A stretch of DNA of 64,000 bases from Lethocerus indicus. Lineage: Eukaryota > Arthropoda > Insecta > Hemiptera > Belostomatidae. The translations under genes and the position numbers were made by a program. Of this stretch, positions 36,801 to 49,800 are shown one piece after another (the first letter of the stretch is position 1; each line of letters begins with the position of its first letter). The notes beneath the pieces were generated by a model. The model did no database searches. It saw only the letters and a list, made by a program, of their open reading frames with translations, and was not told the origin of the DNA. The stretch spans positions 14,942,001 through 15,006,000 of the forward strand of contig JACDQD010000004.1 of NCBI GenBank assembly GCA_019843655.1, read 5' to 3'.

Positions 36801-39800
36801 AATTTTTTATACATGCTCTTAATATGCATTTTATACATATATAACGAGCCAATAAATTAGCCAAAATACACATGTAGAATTTCTATTTACCTTTATAATT
36901 ATTTTGAATCCACCTATTGGCCAATTCAATACAAAAACTTTTATACGTCTACAATACATGTCCTGCTAGAGGACTTATATGCTTTGTATTTATTTGACGT
37001 GGATTCGTTTGACTTTTATCCAGGTCCCTGGCAGTCCTCCTGATCAACAGCTAATCGATATTTTGTTTGGATTCGCTATTTTTGCACCCCTAGATGGGAT
37101 GAACTGTTTTCGCAGTGGAAAGGGGGCAGCGAGAGGGGCGGTGAAAAATCGGCGCCTGTGCACGAAAGATGTTTACGAGGGAGGGGCGGGAGGCCCGACC
37201 CGGAGGTGGGACCTCCTGGAACCGGCCCAACATCCAACATGATTCATGTTGGACCCCCTTCTAATTAGCCCCTGGAGGAGCAAACAACACAGTCCGAGCG
37301 GCTCTTCGGTCGAGGGCGATTCACTAAATAGGTTGTTAATATTTAGTGCTGCAGTTGGCATAATGAATCTTTTTTCTAACATTTATAGTATAAACGTTAT
37401 GCCTATCTGTAATGATAACCGACATTGGTTTTGAATGACAAATTTTATGAACTTTGTACTTATGTTTCCGCCGCAGTTTGAACAAAGATTAAAGTTGAGT
37501 TCCGTAGGAAATTGATTAAACGAAATTCTGTTGTTAATTTTAAAATGCGTGTACAGCAATATCCTAAATAATAGGAGCATTATATGAATAATGCAGAACT
37601 ATAAAGCTCATTGGGCGGAATAGGAACAATTCTTAAATTTTGAAGACAAAAAAATGGTGAAATAGTTTGGCTAGGACCAGAGGATATTTTTAGTGAACTT
37701 CATATAATCTTTAAAGTCCGTAGATAAAGTTGGATAAGTGCTGACTAAACTTACTTTTCTGCTCAAAGTTTATTTTTCCTTCGTTCGATCTGTGCCAGAA
37801 AACCCTTCTCGGAATCCTATTTTGAGAATGCTTTCCTGCATTGTTGTTGTTGTTAATGCCTTTTTTTTCAATTTGGCACAACTCCTACTCCTGAAAGTTC
37901 CGCTCGCCCTCCCGCCGTTTCCTTTCTGTCCACGATTTATACAGGCATTCATAAAAGGACGTTTAATTCATGAATCTAATTAAAACAAAGGCGTGAAACA
38001 AGATGGGGCCATTCATGTAATAGAATTTTGGGACCTCCAACCGTGCAATACTCTGATATTACCTGGATCAAATGTTCCCTGTAATATGCTGCTATATCCG
38101 ATTCATTGCTGTTTTATATTGTATATATTATCGTTATATTATGCTATATTATAATTGTTATCCTCCCAGATGAAGGTTTCGTAGTATTCATGGTATATAT
38201 GGTACAGTGTTCATGGTATCATGCCTATACATTTTATACAATTATTAAAAATATTTCTTACTATATAGTTAAAAATAGGAAAAGAAAATAGCGATTTGTC
38301 AATTAAACCCATACTACTTTACTATCTGAATGCCTTTAATATTTGTCAATTTTTATACTATAATTAAATACAATTTTTTGTAAAAATATATATATGAATC
38401 GGAATTCGGGAATTCAAATATATTGGAAAGAATACTGCAAAAAATCGTTATTTGTGGAAATGATTGTGGGGATGATCTGAATTATTCCGCTACCAAAATC
38501 TGTCATATTACCAAACGGAAAACATTTGCTTTTGAACGTGAATTAATATGTCATTTAGTCTACCAAATTAAAATCCTACGTCTTTAACTATTTCTACTCG
38601 ACTGGTATAGGGCGCTTGAATCACCCGTAAAGAAAGTACTAAACATTTTCGTATCAATTTTTGTTCAATCATTAACATATAAACCAATAAAAACAAGTAT
38701 AAAAAAATATAAGAAATAATAACTAAAAAGACAACTATCCAATTCTAATTAATTATATAAAGTTTCTATTTCCAAGTGCAAATAAATGTTCATACCGCAA
38801 ATAAAAACGTGCTTTTAAATTAAAAGGAAAAAATGATCTAAAAATTGTCCTCGAAATATACTATTTATACGATTCTAATTACATTTGACCATGCAATAAT
38901 ATGTTCTAATTTTTATTTAAGTAAGAAATCTAAACTAAAAGATCTGTGTGACAGTGTCGTTAATCATTCGGCATCAAATGCTCAAAATGTTCTTCTGTTT
39001 CTCCACGATGCATATAATTGAGATGCAGGCAGTTAAATAAATGCGCTTGGCCGATTTTTGGCTAATATAAAACGAATGGTGTTATAATGATAAAATAAAT
39101 ATGAGCATAGTGAAAATGTCCAATTGGTGGTTGTCGGATTTAAATGGTGTAAATCATAATCTTTATGAGGAATGCATATTTACCAATGTGAAATTATTAC
39201 ACATCTTTCGGATTCTTCCCCGAAAGGTTATTCATCCTAATTTATTATTAACTATTCACGATATTCAGCTTTGGTTCTAATCTGTATGTCATGGGATGAA
39301 TGTTGATGATAGAACTTTTGTTAGGCATCATAAAGGCTGGAAATTTAACTGCAATTTATTTAGTTTGTTTTTTCATGTGTGCTTTTACATAGTGCTTATA
39401 ATCTGATTATAATGCTGACTGTAATATTACAATATTTCAACTATATTAATATTAATGAACCTATTGGAATTAGTATTTACAAGCGAATTTTTCTGATTTG
39501 ATTTTTTCTGAATCGATGAATTTAAGGTAATACACGATTCAAATATGAATGAACAAACCGATAGCTGAAGCAGGAGTTTAGCTCATTCAATTCGGGATGA
39601 CGTGATTAAAATGGTTATGAAGGCTAGATGAAATGATTTGTATTATTCTAGTTCAACTACTGAAAGGCGTGCCCTCCTAACTATTGTAATAAATGAAAAA
39701 AATCGCTAAAATTTATCAAGTATTTTCCAATAAACGAAAACACTATATAAATTTAAAAAATTACTGCAAGCCACTAGTTAGTTTAGTTAAGTGTTTGTGA

Positions 39801-40320
39801 CCTGTTTGTTCTGTGTTATTTTTTGTGGTATTAGTACCTGACTGATGCTCCTGAAACTACTTGTACTAGCGCTCCTCGCCTACAACAAACAATAAAAACA
39901 AACAGACAACAATCAGAGAAAAAAGAATTTGAATTCATTGAAATATTTATTCAATATTTCTTTTCGAATTACTGGTTCGTAATGAATATTTATAAACAAT
40001 TGGAAAAATTTGGAAGGTTATGATCTTCTTTACCAGAGGGAGAATGCTGTTTTGTCTTCAAGTCGAAATTCAATGCCTGAGATCAGAATATTCGCTAACT
40101 TACTCTAGAATTGTTAAATAAGTGTCGGTAATTTGAGTTAAAATATTTTCAATTTTCAATTATCCCCAAGGGGATTGAGTTCACAGGCTTTATATTAAGT
40201 AGAATTAAGTCTTATATGCTATGGTGGAAATGTTTCTACATGAACTAGGTGCCTTTTCACAATTCGGAAGTACCCTGAAAATTAAAATAAGAATAAAAGT
40301 TTACTTACTCTAAATTAAAA

Positions 40321-40344
40321 TACAGTATGCTATTGCATACTGTA
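40321..40344. other. Perfect 10-bp hairpin
   Basis: The arms TACAGTATGC and GCATACTGTA flank a TATT loop, with no mismatch. It is too short for a microRNA precursor. It sits in the proposed large intron. Confidence 0.8.
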
Positions 40345-43300
40345 CTACTATAAATAGTTTAGACTTGGTTTTGTCTGGCAAATCCGAGAACAGACCAAGT
40401 ATGGTATGCGGTATGATGAAGTATACAATAATATTCGATGAGTAACTGTTTCTCGATGTTTCTGCATCTGCAGCTTACATGTGTTATGTTTACATGATTA
40501 ATAAGTATATCTTCACTATTTTAAATGTATTCCGGTTAAACCAAGAACGTTCCAATTATGTACAGTGAAACATGCAAGATAAAACAAATCTTCCTCTAAA
40601 CGGTCTCACATTACAAATAGCGCCTCGCGGAAATACATATCGTATTTCCACATTAACCGATGTACTTACTGTAGTCACTGAAATTATGTACGATTGTCGG
40701 GTGCTGTTTTTGTGATTTAGGCTTCCGGCATTATTTCATCAGATTTTATCAAAAGGAGGACCAGTTTTGCTGCGGTTGCTCATATTCACAATGCCGTTTA
40801 ACATGCTGGTATATTTGTCCCCCTTATATTGCAGTGACGGACCATTCATCCAAAAATGAAAAATGCAGGAATTGTCATAGTATTGAAGCGGGTGGTATTT
40901 GTAATATAAAAATTGAATGATTTTTCCAATATTTTGACAATGGTATTCTGTTTTTAAGGCCTCATTGTGTTTTATTGCCTTCATTATGGATATAAATACT
41001 GGAAGTAATAATAGGCTGTATGCTAATAAACTGGAAATGGAGTGTAGAACGCCATGTCAGACAATAATACCACAACTTGAATTAGCCTTACGCAAGAGCG
41101 GCTGTGGAGGGATTGGCCGGTAATTGAAAACAATTTCCATCGGACGTTCCGACTGCCATTTTCAATACTCTCGTCATTTAACATTCAAAAGTGGTGGAGG
41201 ATTGTTGGAGGGAGTAGGCTTGGAGTAGGGCATGGAGCAATTTAAAGTCCATTCTCCTGTGAAGGACCTATTGCCCTTCCGCTCAATTATTCAATCAACC
41301 CTGAAACTCTTTTCTGGAAAAGTTCGGAAGGAAAGATTTATGAAAGCCGATAAAAAGCTTTCGGTCCATAATCTATTTTGTTGTTGCCGGCGAGCCTCAC
41401 GTTGCGTTTCATCGCCGACCTCAAGACTCAGTTCCAACCATAATGGCATTTTTTGAAATGAAATTGGCAAAGCCCTTATGGACTGGTCCAGGTTTGTAAA
41501 CCGCACTGTAATCTTAAAAAAACGTTCTGAGCGCTAGTTCTGGAAGATAGTTTGTTCTTATGCAGCTGTAATTCGAAGGCAATCTGCTTTAATTTAAACT
41601 ATCTTCTCAAATAAAAATATTTGCTTAATATATTTTTAACTTTGAGTTACTCCAACTAATGGTATAACTGCTCTTTTTACCTTAACGATCTCGTGTTCAT
41701 TCAAAGGGGGTACACATTGAACGTATTGTAGCGTTAATTTATAAGCATAAAATTAAGCTGTAGGGTGTTATTGCTATGTAACTTTGTATTATTTGTATCG
41801 GTGTTACATATTATGTATTCAGTCTAAAAAGAAAATCATTATAGTCAAATACATTATTATGAAAGTATTCGTGCATTTTATACCACATTTAGAGGTAGGC
41901 GTAGAGAAATATATATAATAAAGTACTCCATAGAATGGAATGAAATATATTCGGATATCTTTATTTGTGTCATAAATCTATAGTGCTCCTAATCTGGAGA
42001 GTTCCATTCAAAATCCCCCCAAAAAAATTTATTTTTTATAGTTGGAATACAACACCTACCAAGTCCCGTTAAAAGCATTGCGGAGTATCATTAAGGAAAT
42101 AAATTTAGCCCAAAAAATGTACAATAATGATTTGGCCTGTACATTAGTAACAATATTTGGGATTGATCATAGTCTACTAAAATCCTCACTAAAACAAAGA
42201 CGGATACGATTGTATTAAATAAACACTCATCAATGTAAATTCATAAGACTGGGTCTTTTCTTTTCTATAGGCATGATCTAAGCATCTCTAAAGTTATTAA
42301 CCCCCTTAAATGAGAATGTACACGTGTCATCCAAGCTGTTCCAGTTCGAGAGATATAAATCCCCAGAGGAAATAATAGCTTCAATTTATTTTAAGGCGGC
42401 ACAGATAATAAATGAATAGAACATCCATTATTGTGTAGCCGTCTAGCCGTCTTGGAGGGGGTAAGAAAAAATAGGTTTTTTTTCCAGTGGTCGTATGTTC
42501 GAGAGGGTTGGGGTGGGTAAGTTCTATAAGTTACACAAGTACAAATAGATATTGATTTTTAAGTTATTTATAGTGTTCTCCGCCTATCCAACCTCCTCCG
42601 AACCTCCTATGTTTGAACCTCACACGAGTCCGAGCGCCGACAACGATTCATCGACGTGGTCTTCGATTGGCGATCGAGTCTTATGTCTTCTGACGTTGAC
42701 ATTTATCCAGCTTTGAATCTCACTTATAGCCGGCCTTCAATTGGTCTACCGATACATTTTATAGGTCAACCCTACAAAGAGTTAAATCAATAAACAATAC
42801 AATAAGTGGGCACTTAGTTGTCCTATTGTAGCAGTAAATATTGGATGAGGTGGTCTGAACATAGTAAAACTTTCAACATTCTTGAATTCAGAGAATATAA
42901 ATAAAATGCTGTACATTATATTTTATTTTAGGTTTGTTTAATTATGTAGATTGAGATTTTACAATTTATGTTGTTATAATTATTAATTGTTTAATTATTA
43001 ATAAGCTTAGTGTCTAATATCACTAGTTTAACTTATCGGTATGGCATTGTCAATTTTTATTTTTGCAACATTGTCATCTTGTTCAAAACTACAAATAGAT
43101 CCAACCGCCCCATATACAACTTTTATACCGAAAATAGAATATTCAACTACGGTAACGAATTAGGAATTACAGGAACATGACGTTTGTAGTTGATCACCAT
43201 TGGTCGGCTGTTTGTCCCGGTCCCGACCATAACGACACAAACAAAACGATAAGTTTTCCTCGCTGCGTTATTATTGTTCACACCACTCCTTCCTCAACCC

Positions 43301-44529
43301 CTTAAGTGAAGGCCGCTCTCGCCCAAAGGCCAAAGGGCGGGTTTCCGATTCCGATACCACTGTTAAATGATATTTTAATACGTTAATAATTATATTTATT
43401 GTTACGAAACAATATTTCATAGATATTTCATAACCGAGAATATGGTTACTTGAAAACCTGATTTATTTTGGCAAGGTTACAATTACCAGTGGGAAAATTT
43501 CGGCCATACTGGACAATAAGTGGACGGATATAAAAAGTTATGTGATAAGATTCGAATATCTCTATCATAGGCGGTAATGAAGCCTACTAGGGTCTAGAAT
43601 TGTTTACTCGAGGTCAAAGGTGAAAGATACCCTCCCCTCAAACTGTACATAAAGGCCGCTCTGGAGCTCGGTTGTAATTAAAGGGGTCCACCGCCTACCC
43701 ATTTTCCGCCCGTGTATAATTACTTGAAGAGTGTAATGAACTTGTACCCGACGAAGAACTCTCATCGTGAGGGTACTTCTACTGGTTCCGCCCGTCGTAT
43801 GAAAATATTGAGAGGGATGTCCCTGTTATTAAACCTTATCGAATTGTGTCTAACTAATTGCGGTTAGTTAACAATAAATTGGAAGATCTCTCAGTTCGCT
43901 GAAATATTTGAGGACCCTCCTGCCTCAAATGTTCTAATTTGGTACTCACAATTGCATATAATAAAATATAATAGTAATTTACAGAAGCAAGAAGAAGAGC
44001 CGAACTCTAAATTTACATTTTATTAATAATTATCGCATTTTTGTTATTCTTAGTAATAATATGTACTAGTAAGTCCGCAGTATACTCGTGCTATTTTCAC
44101 CGGAACGGTTCCTGGAGGACAAAATTTGCTCGCTCAAACACGCTTACGAGGCACTGAGTACGCATAACCGAGTTGAGGTAATAGACAAAGTTGGTGTACA
44201 GTGCCCGAAGAACCGATATTGGTTGTTAGTAAAGGTGGCCTTTTGAACTGCCTTTACCGCTACTGAAAGTTTCAAGGGGCCGGGGAGATTCCCGGCAAAT
44301 GAGACTGTTTCGGAACGACCGGATCCCGCTTCTATTGAAGTCGGCAAATGCGGAATTCGAAGAGCCGTATGGAATTAAAAATAGAGAGGGTGGAAAAAAT
44401 ATGGAACAAAATATTTAGGATTAAGATAAGAAGGTAGTATGTAGTTGAGGGAAGGGCGGGAAGAGTCGGGCGCAGAGATACTAGTTGGGTGGTGGGGGTA
44501 TTCCTATGAGATCAATAAGGAGTGGGATA

Positions 44530-44580
44530 GAGGGAATGAGAAAAAGAGGAAGAAAGGAGAAGAAAGAAAATGGAAAAAAT
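44530..44580. repeat. Purine-rich low-complexity tract
   Basis: A run of GAGAAAAAGAGGAAGAAAGG type on the plus strand, almost free of pyrimidines. It accounts for the Lys/Glu-rich open frame in this place. Confidence 0.7.
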
Positions 44581-46775
44581 ATCTTTCCCCAACCACCGAC
44601 CAACCTTTCCCAGTCAAATTTTTGATTCATACCATAATAAAACGTTGTAGTGTTTCAGTCATGTTTCATTGCGTATTAACTATTTTTCTATAAAATTACC
44701 ACAATTTTGAATTTTGCATTGTAATAAATTGTGTTTATGTACATTTCCTTCCTCTATAAAGAACTTTTCCCAAAATGAGTTCCACTTCGTGTTCGTAAAA
44801 AAGAATAATTGAGGAAACATTATTTTAATTTCAAAAACATTTAAAATATAAATACAATTTTTAAATTATTTTTCCGATCATATACTCTTAATTTTTCAAA
44901 TGCCCACAGGTTGTTTTCCTTATGCAGCATAGCTGCATTGCAGAAAAAAAATGACAAGCGGACTCTCGAATCCGTGTTTGAAAAAATAAATAATAATTGG
45001 ATAGGCGCAGCAGTACGAGGGGAGGAAGGATTTTTTCCCGCGGTTAAATTAATGAGTCGGTGTCAGGGTATTGCTTTGACGAAGCCTATTCGGAGCACCG
45101 ACCGGGGGCCCTGGGACAAGGATACGAGCTTAGGTGACACGACCGGGACACGAGTATTAGAGGGAACGACGACTTGTTAATTAACGCCGCTCCGATGGTT
45201 TTCACGCCGCTTTGTGTACGAGCCTCTTTCCTCAAGATTCCTCCCTCACACGAACAACCAAAAATAGGGAAATGTATGCATTTAGTATTTTTACGGGATT
45301 GAATATTTAATGAGAAGTATATAATTATGTGTTAATATAATTAATCATACAATAAGAAAGAAACAATGGAAATCCCACATAAAACGATTTCACTATTCCT
45401 CCCAATTATTTATATTTATAGTACATTTTATTATTTTAATTCTATATTAATATTGATTACTTTAATTACACGCATTTTAATGACTTCACTCATCCAGTAA
45501 TGTTTGCTCATTACGGAATTTCTTTATTAAAAAGGTGCGCCCACTTAGTTGTGTACGTTAATGTAAAAGAAAAACTTTTCCCTTAAAATTTTTGAATGGT
45601 TCATATTAGCATTCGCCCTTAGACAAATATGTCATTAGCAAATCCGTCACTCACATGTCGCTAGGATATAAGGACCGAAAACCTACCTAGGTTTCCCACC
45701 GCAACCGAATTCGAAATATAATTAGGGAATAATTAAAGTAATTCGTGTTGCTTATTGCACATAACAAACACATATAAAATAATTAAAGAATATTAAGTTA
45801 TAGAATTGTTACGTAATTATTTGTTTTAATTATTACTTTTACCGTCATCATTCTGCTGTTTTTGGAGTCTAAAATAACTGTGAGGGACTTGGTACAACTA
45901 TACATGGAACTAGTTAACATCTAAATTTGCCCGCTGACGTAATAAAAATAATTTTAAAAACCTGGTATATTCGAATCCATTCAAACAACTGGATATAGTG
46001 TCCAGAAGGAAATTTTACGGTAGAGGTTTCGTGCCGGTTTTCGAGGGAGCCAATTTAAGCGTGCTAGTAAAAAAATGATGGAATTATATCTAATGAAGGG
46101 CCCAAAGAGAATGAGTTGGCCGGAGGGATGGGGAGTAGTGATTTACTGCCGCCTCGCCCAAATACCCGCCCCCTACAAATTAGACAACGGATTTAAACCC
46201 TTCCTCATTAAACCTACTCTGCATACAATACAATATTCCCTCCCAACCGCTTTGTCCTTCTGGCTCCACATTACTCGTCTCATCGCTACAAATTCCGGAG
46301 AAATGAAATTTCCGTAGTAATATAATATATGCGTTTATGCGAATGTTTTAATTTATTTTAATTTTTCAATTTTTGGAAGTGATATTCATATCGTTTTCCA
46401 AACGAACATCGCAGAAGTTAGGGCACCGATCCGTCCCTTCGCTGTTCAATTTCTCTGCCAACCAGAAGAAAATTTAATATAATTTTCGTGTAAGTATATT
46501 CTATTGTATATACTTCCACTCGAAAAATTACTTCTAAAATCGCGTAATTCCTGAATGCTGTCTACCGAAACAAGTGACACGCACAAAATATGAGAGAAAT
46601 AAGAAGTATCCCTTCCGTCCTTTTAAATGATAAGATCGAAGAATGAAATTCAGTTGCTTCGGTGCCAAGGTTCCGTGGACTATCACTCAAGTTTTAACCG
46701 TGGAGAACGATGGCAGAAGTCCGGCAACTCATTTTCCGATCTATCCATTCATCGTCGCGTAAATTCTTATTACAG

Positions 46776-46868
46776 GTCAGGCACGTGCGCCTATCAGGCC
46801 GGCAGGCCCTCCTAAGAGCGGAAGGAAGTCTGCTGTGGAAGGTGTTCCCCTCCAGTTGAATTGTACTT
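46776..46868 (+). CDS. Candidate immunoglobulin-domain exon on the plus strand
   Basis: A 93-nt segment lies between a good acceptor (AAATTCTTATTACAG|GT) and a near-consensus donor (ACTT|GTAAGTGAG), in phase 1 at both ends, the phase typical of Ig-domain exons. The open frame reads QARAPIRPAGPPKSGRKSAV then EGVPLQLNCT. The block AVEGVPLQLNC resembles the A'-B strands of an Ig domain, with Gly before a hydrophobic alternation leading to the first disulfide Cys, as in insect cell-surface Ig proteins. No partner exon with the Trp or the second Cys was found. It lies inside the proposed 21 kb intron on the opposite strand, so it would be a nested or overlapping gene running out of the window. It may be chance. 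Confidence 0.3.
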
Positions 46869-49800
46869 GTAAGTGAGTGCTTTTCGAGTCCCATCGCTTG
46901 AAATTATTTGCCAAGTTCAAATGTGAAGCCAGTACGAAGTGTGTTCCTAACTATTAAGTTCCAGCGCAAAGTTACCCTCCAGTAGGATCGCTGTCCCTTA
47001 TCCATTCGAGTGCAAATAACAAATAATTCTAATGGTCATATTTAATCGGGCAGGTCGTGCTTAGTTATGCCATGATCGTATTAGCGTGAAATAAAAAAAA
47101 TACTTCGTAGTGTAAACTTAAAGAGTGTAAAAAAGTCGATTCTGGCTATTCCATTATTGGCTTAGTGTCCCAGCCGTAGCGAGATGAGTGTTGTTGAATC
47201 GATTGCCTCTAACTACTCTCAATTGTAAGGAGAAGTAACCTAAATCCCAGGTCCTAGGCTGCCCAAGTCCCGCTGCCTTCTTCAAGTACTCTCTATTTCA
47301 TTTGTCACCTGCTCGTTTTGTTTGAACCATTTATAAATGTTTATAATTTTGTTAATTTTTCATTATTCCGCTAATGATTAGCGGCCGTCAGTTAAGACTG
47401 GATAATTGTACAGGAACTGCTTTCGCTGCTTGGGAGTAAACGAGGTAAGTTCGCGTGGGTATAGAATAGAATAGAACGACAAACTTGAAACTGCCTGGTG
47501 TGACGAAATGAGCGCGTAAACGCATAAAAGACATGAGGGTAGGATCGAAGTCGTCAGGGTAAAAGCCTGGAAGGGGATGAGAAGGAAAGTAAGAGGCTAC
47601 ATGTCTCTTTCTAGTTAAATACTTAAAAAGAAAAGTAGGGGTAGAGCCAGACTAACTTGCTTCTCCACTTAGATGTAGAAGCGTCGGATGGAGGTGGAAG
47701 ACGGGGCTTTAATATAAACTAAAGTAAGTCTCGGTTTCTGATCCCGCCAGCTGTACAGCCGAGGCGGAGTAACATTGAATATTTAAGGACTCAACCCTCG
47801 GGTTTGATTTTTTCCCTCCTACCTTTTACTTTTTCATCTTTCAATCAGTTATGCCCCTAATACTTTCGCACTTTTTAACTCTTTCAACATACTCTTTTCA
47901 CCTTACAGCCGTGCAGATTCGATATTTCCACTATATTTCTCACGGAATAATTTTTGATCCTAGCTGAGTACTCAGTGCCATTCACGATGCTCTTCTTGTT
48001 CCCAATTTATTACTCGAAAAATTGTACTTATTATGTCAATCTGGCTGGTGGAAAATTGCGAAACTAGCGTCACGGTGAATTTTCATGAACCTCCATAGAG
48101 TTCACTTAAGAGTTGAATTTTTGGTAATGTCGTAGAATGAAAATGGCAGTTAAGAAACTTATGGCAGAGCGGAGTGGGGCCGCTTGTGGATCTTCGGCGG
48201 TTAAGTGCAGTGGACTGCCCTTTCCCTTATGAGGATAAATAATGAAAAAAGTTCCCCACTTTTTATCTGTTCACCCCCTCTCTCACCCTCTTACTCGCCC
48301 TCTGAATCCTACAGGACAAACTTTATTCTGCGTTGTTGACACGTACATTTATCCTACACCATTCCATTGAAATGTCCATAAGAGTTGCCGTTTATTATCT
48401 GCTTTCACAATTTAAAATCCAGAAATAGTAGAGTATTGGGCATTTTGTCAGTAAGTGTAAAGACAGTAATGACTTGCTAATGGTCACTTCGTAACCGACT
48501 ACCCTAATCAACTATTATTTTGGTTAGTTTTTACTTGTTTTAATGTAAAGAGGGTTTTGGCGCTATTTTAGCGGATTCTTACAGAATCCGAAGTATTTGG
48601 AGGAAACGATAATCAACACTCGGAGATGACTTGTAGATTTTTAATTCATGTGATCTATAGTTGTTCATCAGATTAGTTTTCATCCTGTCAACGATGTACT
48701 CGATTAGTTTTAAATAATGGCACCTCTCATGTTTCTACCTTTGTTAGATCCTTCCGATTCCTCCTGTTTCCTTAGCGCGCGGTCGATCTGTTCCGCATTG
48801 CGTGGCACACATTCAGGGGCAGGTTTATCAGGGTGAGGAAGGCCCAGTATAATCCCATTGTGCCGTGTTAATAATTTACTGCGTGTTTCCACGAGACCGC
48901 TACTGCCAGCGGCCGTTCTCTTTAGGATTTACGAGAGGATTATGTTAATAACTTGTCCTCTACACTCTCAGTCACTGAGAACGCTTGTCCAGATATTTCA
49001 AACCTCCATTTTCAGCGACCTCTAATGTACCATTATGCGAGTGTATAAAATGCCGACGACCCCCAAAACAATATACTTATTAAGAGGCGAGCGATTTCTT
49101 GAAAATTATGCACATTAGCAATGAACAAATGCTCTATAGAATTGACCATAAAATTTACTCTGGAATTATAACGAACTGCCTTATCATTAATATTAATTAA
49201 TTTAATAGTAACCGTTCTAGTACAAACTCAATATACTAATTCTTCAGTAAATCTTTTCTATAATTGGAAGGAGTAGATTGTCCCTACCTCTAATGTTTGT
49301 TCTTTTTGTCAACTTACGGGACTTAATTCTATTCATTTACATCAGTTTACGAATGACTTAAGAAAAACTTTCAGCTTTTTATTAATATACAAATAGAAAC
49401 AAATACTGTCAAGGCCCAGGTAAGACGCGAGCAGCCTATAACTAAAGACATCCTATGTATGTAGATTTAATATCGAAACAATATTTTAACGAACGATTCC
49501 TGTAATACATCAATACGTCAGTATTCAACGTCTTCTAAATTCAGTACTCGGTACCGAACAAAGTAATATTACCAATCAATACCAGTTAAAGGGCAGTCAC
49601 TAAACAAGTGTTTACCTTATAAATGTGTCTGCCCTATTTGGGATGAGAGTAATCGCTTGAAAAATCTTTCATTTAGCTTCCACCTTAGATACCTCTTGAT
49701 GTAATGGGAAAACGCCAACAGCGACGTGGACAGTTTTTTAAGACCGTAAATGAAACAATTAACTTTGAGAAGCTATCATCTCGAATCCGGGTCAACTCAC

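Noticed and set aside
48710..48892. 60-codon minus frame with GLPHPDKPAPECVPRN
   Set aside because: Protein-like at first sight, but there are no splice sites in phase, no family I recognise, and no neighbouring exon.
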